From positions 1-32,668 of IMG/VR virus record IMGVR_UViG_3300025466_000123: a DNA stretch of 32,668 bases; one strand, 5' to 3'. Shown one piece after another: positions 30,578-32,668 of this stretch. Numbering within the stretch: position 1 is the stretch's first letter; each line of letters starts with the position of its first letter. Under the pieces are notes generated by a model. The model had not been told where the DNA came from. It searched no databases and saw nothing but the letters and a program-made list of their open reading frames with translations. The stretch is from a virus. The position numbers and the translations under genes were made by a program.

Positions 30578-30626
30578 ATATACGTTGATGTTGATAACTA
30601 ACTCTAACTAACAGGTGGTACAGATT

Positions 30627-30719
30627 ATGAGCGGATTAGAGATAACCGGTGTCGTGTTGTGTTTCGGTTTAATTGTGTTTGGTCTGATCGGAGCGATTAA
30701 GACATCGGGGGAGAAATAA
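30627..30719 (+). CDS. Tiny membrane peptide, 30 aa
   Basis: ATG is preceded by AGGTGG at a fitting distance. The product begins MSGLEITGVVLCFGLIVFGL and ends IGAIKTSGEK; residues 7-23 are a single hydrophobic helix. It lies 2 nt before the next gene, whose ribosome binding site (GGGGGAG) is inside its end. It resembles the 30-aa peptide at 2952 in size and layout but not in sequence. Function unknown. Confidence 0.55.
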   Translation: MSGLEITGVVLCFGLIVFGLIGAIKTSGEK

Positions 30720-30721
30720 CC

Positions 30722-30934
30722 ATGGCATTACCAAAAACAACAACAACAATAACCACAAGCAAAGGCACGTTCTCTGGGGAATTAGTCGCCTATTGGCAGA
30801 ATTTAGCAAGTTACTATCGCGCGCCTGATGGAACTGTTTGGTGCTATGGAATCACCGGACAATGGGTAAATAAGGGAAAACTGACTAAAGAAACATTTCA
30901 AAATAACTTACGCGGAACATGGGTAGAAGCTTAA
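30722..30934 (+). CDS. Small hypothetical phage protein, 70 aa
   Basis: A compact beta-rich protein, starting MALPKTTTTITTSKGTFSGE and containing YYRAPDGTVWCYGITGQWV near the middle. GGGGGAG lies 8 nt before the ATG. No family is recognised. It is followed by two hairpins and the clamp gene in a rightward operon. Confidence 0.65.
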   Translation: MALPKTTTTITTSKGTFSGELVAYWQNLASYYRAPDGTVWCYGITGQWVNKGKLTKETFQNNLRGTWVEA

Positions 30935-30944
30935 ATGCAGCTTG

Positions 30945-30988
30945 TAGCGCATCCGACTAGGGTGCGCTATTGGGTGCAAAATAGCACC
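30945..30988 (+). promoter_or_regulatory. Two tandem hairpins in the leader of the clamp gene
   Basis: Positions 30945-30954 pair with 30960-30969 in a 10 bp stem (one G-U pair) around a GACTA loop. Then 30973-30977 pair with 30984-30988 (GGTGC with GCACC). No U-tract follows either, so they are unlikely to terminate. They fill almost the whole gap before the ribosome binding site of the clamp gene and may control its translation or stability. Confidence 0.55.
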
Positions 30989-31014
30989 GTATCCTAACAA
31001 CAGAGGTAAACACA

Positions 31015-31629
31015 ATGACTACGACAATTACGATCGAATCTCACGTTTTGAAAGCTCATTTAATCACTGCATCAAAGAAAGATACTCGGTTTTATTTGTG
31101 TGGTGTGCTGGTTGACACCACCAACCGCCGCTTAGTGTCCACCGATGGTCACGTTTTACTGGTCACGCGTTTCTTCTCGGACATAGAGGGCGAGATTGTG
31201 CCTGATTTTATTATCGGGCGAGATCAAATCGTGAACGGTCTTAAGACTGTTGCCAAGCGATTGCCAGTGACAATCACAATAGACCAGGACGCTGTAACGG
31301 TGGGTGCTGTCACCGGAACCGTAATTGACGCTCGTTTCCCTGATATTTCGCGGGTGATTCCTACGTCAATAAGCGGCGAGACAGCGCATTTTGACTCAGA
31401 GCTCGTTAACCGCGTTTCGGATGCGCTCATTTTAGTTGCCGATTCATCCAGTAAAAATAAACCTACCTTGTTTCAAAATGGCACTTCACCCGCGATCATG
31501 ACTCACGGCGGCGATGCTTTCGGCGTGGTGATGCCCATGCGAAGTGATGCGATTGCCAGCGATGCGCTTATCTTGGTCGATAGCATCATGGGCCGGAAGA
31601 TAACCCAGTCTGAATCAATAGCGGCTTAA
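31015..31629 (+). CDS. DnaN-like sliding clamp homologue, abridged, 204 aa
   Basis: FYLCGVLVDTTNRRLVSTDG, with TDGH at 43-46, matches the ATDGHRL block of the bacterial beta clamp. DARFPDISRVIP at 105-116 matches its DGRFPDYRRVLP, and VVMPMR at 171-176 matches the MPMRL end that lines the protein-binding cleft. The order is the same, but E. coli DnaN has 366 residues in three domains. Here domain I and half of domain II are absent and the part between RFPD and MPMR is about 68 instead of about 119 residues. An extra 28-residue tail follows. The protein may be a shorter clamp used by the phage replisome or a competitor of the host clamp. Both are inferred. Confidence 0.72.
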   Translation: MTTTITIESHVLKAHLITASKKDTRFYLCGVLVDTTNRRLVSTDGHVLLVTRFFSDIEGEIVPDFIIGRDQIVNGLKTVAKRLPVTITIDQDAVTVGAVTGTVIDARFPDISRVIPTSISGETAHFDSELVNRVSDALILVADSSSKNKPTLFQNGTSPAIMTHGGDAFGVVMPMRSDAIASDALILVDSIMGRKITQSESIAA

Positions 31630-31643
31630 GTTTTACCACCACT

Positions 31644-31670
31644 GAGCGGGACTAACACCGCTCTTTTTTT
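31644..31670 (+). terminator. Intrinsic terminator after the clamp gene
   Basis: GAGCGG (31644-31649) and CCGCTC (31658-31663) form a 6 bp stem with an 8-nt loop, followed by seven T residues (31664-31670). A clear Rho-independent terminator for rightward transcription, 15 nt past the clamp stop. Genes further right must rely on read-through or another promoter. Confidence 0.8.
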
Positions 31671-31689
31671 CCTAACAGAAAGGTATTTT

Positions 31690-31965
31690 ATGACCAGGAA
31701 ACGCACGTTAGCACCTTGGAGGAAACACACACCAGGCCCTTGGAGCCATGACGACACGTGGAAACTAATTATGCACGGATCAACAGAGATTGCCACTTTG
31801 CGCTATTTCAACGTCGCTAACGCTCGCCTAATCACAGCAGCGCCAGAACTGTTACGCACGCTCAGAGATTTAGTCGCATTGGCTCGCGACCCAGACGGCT
31901 GCGATTTTGACGCGGATGGTTTGCTTTTAGACGCAGAAATTTTGATTGCGAGGGTGACAGAATGA
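31690..31965 (+). CDS. Conserved small phage protein (NARLIAAAPELL family), 91 aa
   Basis: KHTPGPWSHDDTW near residue 12 and VANARLITAAPELLRTLRDL near 42-61 are the two signatures of a very common protein of proteobacterial phages. The second half is acidic (DGCDFDADGLLLDAEIL). AGAAAGG precedes the ATG. The function is unknown even though the family is widespread, which supports the host call. It overlaps the next gene by ATGA. Confidence 0.78.
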   Translation: MTRKRTLAPWRKHTPGPWSHDDTWKLIMHGSTEIATLRYFNVANARLITAAPELLRTLRDLVALARDPDGCDFDADGLLLDAEILIARVTE

Positions 31966-32093
31966 CCGTTTATATATTGCATTGTGAGGTTGATGTCGTA
32001 GGGGTTTATCTGTCTCGCGCATGGGCAGAGTCCGACGCGATAAAGTTTGATCTATTTAACTGGTTTATCACTGAACACGAGGTGACAAAATGA
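31962..32093 (+). CDS. Small hypothetical protein, 43 aa
   Basis: It is joined to both neighbours by ATGA overlaps (31962-31965 and 32090-32093). The product begins MTVYILHCEVDVVGVYLSRA, then contains AWAESDAIKFDLFNWFITE. The sequence pattern (xVYILxxxVDVxGVYxSxxxAxxxA) is like short phage proteins where an aromatic beta strand precedes a helix. The function is unknown. Confidence 0.6.
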   Translation: MTVYILHCEVDVVGVYLSRAWAESDAIKFDLFNWFITEHEVTK

Positions 32094-32329
32094 AAACCAC
32101 TATTGAGAGCATTTATGTCCACGCGTTTATGACCACTGCGGATGGGGTGGAATATTGCGACTCAGCAAAGTTTACCCCCGATGGGTGGTGCGTTTACGAG
32201 CGCACAGTAACCGATGCTGGAGGGGAGTTTGATATTCCCTATGAGCAAGACTTTAAGACCAAAGAAGAAGCATTAAATGCGGCTGAAATACGCGCCGCGA
32301 TTCACAATGTAACGATTGACGAATACTAG
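32090..32329 (+). CDS. Small hypothetical protein, 79 aa
   Basis: An alpha/beta protein with YVHAFMTTADGVEYCDSAKF near the start and FKTKEEALNAAEIRAAIHNV near the end. It is acidic overall. The ATGA overlap with the previous gene and GAGGTGA upstream support the start. No family is recognised. The strand-helix order is similar to that of the preceding 43-aa gene, though no clear homology is visible. Confidence 0.65.
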   Translation: MKTTIESIYVHAFMTTADGVEYCDSAKFTPDGWCVYERTVTDAGGEFDIPYEQDFKTKEEALNAAEIRAAIHNVTIDEY

Positions 32330-32337
32330 GGAAAACT

Positions 32338-32460
32338 ATGAATAACCTTATAGACCGATTATTGATGCACCCAGTGCTGGATTGTCTCGCGCAAGCGACT
32401 ATTGCCCTGTTTTCCATTGCTATGCTTATTGCCGTGTTTGCCTGTTTTTGGTGGGGGTAA
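32338..32460 (+). CDS. Tiny membrane peptide, 40 aa
   Basis: The product begins MNNLIDRLLMHPVLDCLAQA and ends with a hydrophobic helix TIALFSIAMLIAVFACFWWG, a single membrane span at the C-terminus. TAGGGAAA precedes the ATG. It lies 8 nt after its neighbour and 1 nt before the next gene. Function unknown; like the other two tiny membrane peptides it belongs to an early-type operon. Confidence 0.55.
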   Translation: MNNLIDRLLMHPVLDCLAQATIALFSIAMLIAVFACFWWG

Positions 32461-32461
32461 C

Positions 32462-32668
32462 GTGAAAAACATAATCGAACTTCTGCGCCAGAAGCCACCC
32501 GTTTACGAAACGTGCTTAGAAGCTGCCGACACAATCGAACGGCTAGAGAAAGATTTCGCCGACGGTCTCGAGGACTGGCGCGCCAATAATGTGTACCACG
32601 CGCACAAAATTCAAGCATTAGAGGCAACCATCGCAAATGCCGACATTGAAGCTGATTACGCTGAAATG
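32462..32668 (+). CDS. Hypothetical coiled-coil protein, partial (3' end beyond window)
   Basis: It starts with GTG, preceded by GGTGGGGG, one base after the stop of the membrane peptide. The first 69 residues are visible: KNIIELLRQKPPVYETCLEA, then AADTIERLEKDF and HAHKIQALEATIANADIEAD. This is helical with heptads, like many short phage proteins that begin IIELLR and contain AADxIExLE. It continues past the right edge. Function unknown. Confidence 0.65.
   Translation, partial: MKNIIELLRQKPPVYETCLEAADTIERLEKDFADGLEDWRANNVYHAHKIQALEATIANADIEADYAEM

Noticed and set aside
32253-32636. Minus-strand frame of 127 codons at the right edge
   Set aside because: Opposite three coupled plus-strand genes with ribosome binding sites; Arg/Cys-rich shadow composition.
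1-32668. tRNA genes, CRISPR arrays, insertion sequences, integrase or attachment sites
   Set aside because: No cloverleaf with a GGTTCGAATCC-type arm, no regularly spaced repeats, no transposase or integrase motif was seen by eye; absence is not proved without a scan.

Overview
The window is part of the genome of a tailed double-stranded DNA phage (Caudoviricetes). It reads as podovirus-like. It carries a large terminase, portal, scaffold, major capsid protein, a P22 gp4-like adaptor, a gp10-like tail hub, a beta-helix tail spike and several large Ala/Gly/Gln-rich proteins of internal-virion type. There is no tape-measure, sheath or tube gene. The host is most likely a Gram-negative proteobacterium, judging from the families present (RusA, RecT, YqaJ nuclease, a DnaN-like clamp and short phage proteins common in that group). 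That host call is an inference. No integrase, repressor or rRNA/tRNA gene was found. Genes are cut at both window edges.

Layout. (1) 1-1122, minus strand: a metallophosphoesterase cut by the left edge, a small Cys protein, and a lysozyme-like virion protein. (2) 1123-1599: no protein gene. It holds a leftward intrinsic terminator, a strongly self-complementary stretch that looks like a structured RNA, and candidate divergent promoters. (3) 1600-5694, plus strand: a tightly overlapping recombination operon with a Cys-rich protein, YqaJ-type exonuclease, three small unknowns, a RecT annealing protein, a small DUF736-like protein, a RusA resolvase with an apparent CTG start, and a GT-A glycosyltransferase. 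(4) 5691-30128, minus strand: one long late operon read right to left. It runs from small proteins to terminase, a putative terminase small subunit, zinc-ribbon protein, portal, a cluster of tiny basic proteins, scaffold, major capsid, two beta-rich decoration-like proteins, adaptor, tail hub, tail spike, glycine-rich fibre, membrane/lysis candidates, internal virion proteins (one with an HEFGH zinc-protease motif) and small genes. (5) 30129-30626: a roughly 500 bp control region with a leftward promoter, a GC-rich and purine-repeat block, a perfect 9+9 bp palindrome and a rightward promoter. (6) 30627-32668, plus strand: a second early-type operon with a DnaN-like clamp and several very small proteins, cut by the right edge.

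How it works together. The nuclease, annealing protein and resolvase make a complete single-strand-annealing and branch-resolution pathway, with the clamp homologue linking to DNA synthesis. The leftward operon builds the capsid, packages DNA and makes the short tail with its receptor-binding spike. Late genes are joined by 1-11 nt start/stop overlaps (TAATG, TGATG, ATGA), so translation is probably coupled. The points most worth checking are the unassigned structured RNA candidate, the RusA CTG start, two 13-codon genes with strong ribosome binding sites, an in-frame 51-codon extension behind the portal stop, repeat-expanded inserts in tail proteins, and an abridged DnaN-like clamp.
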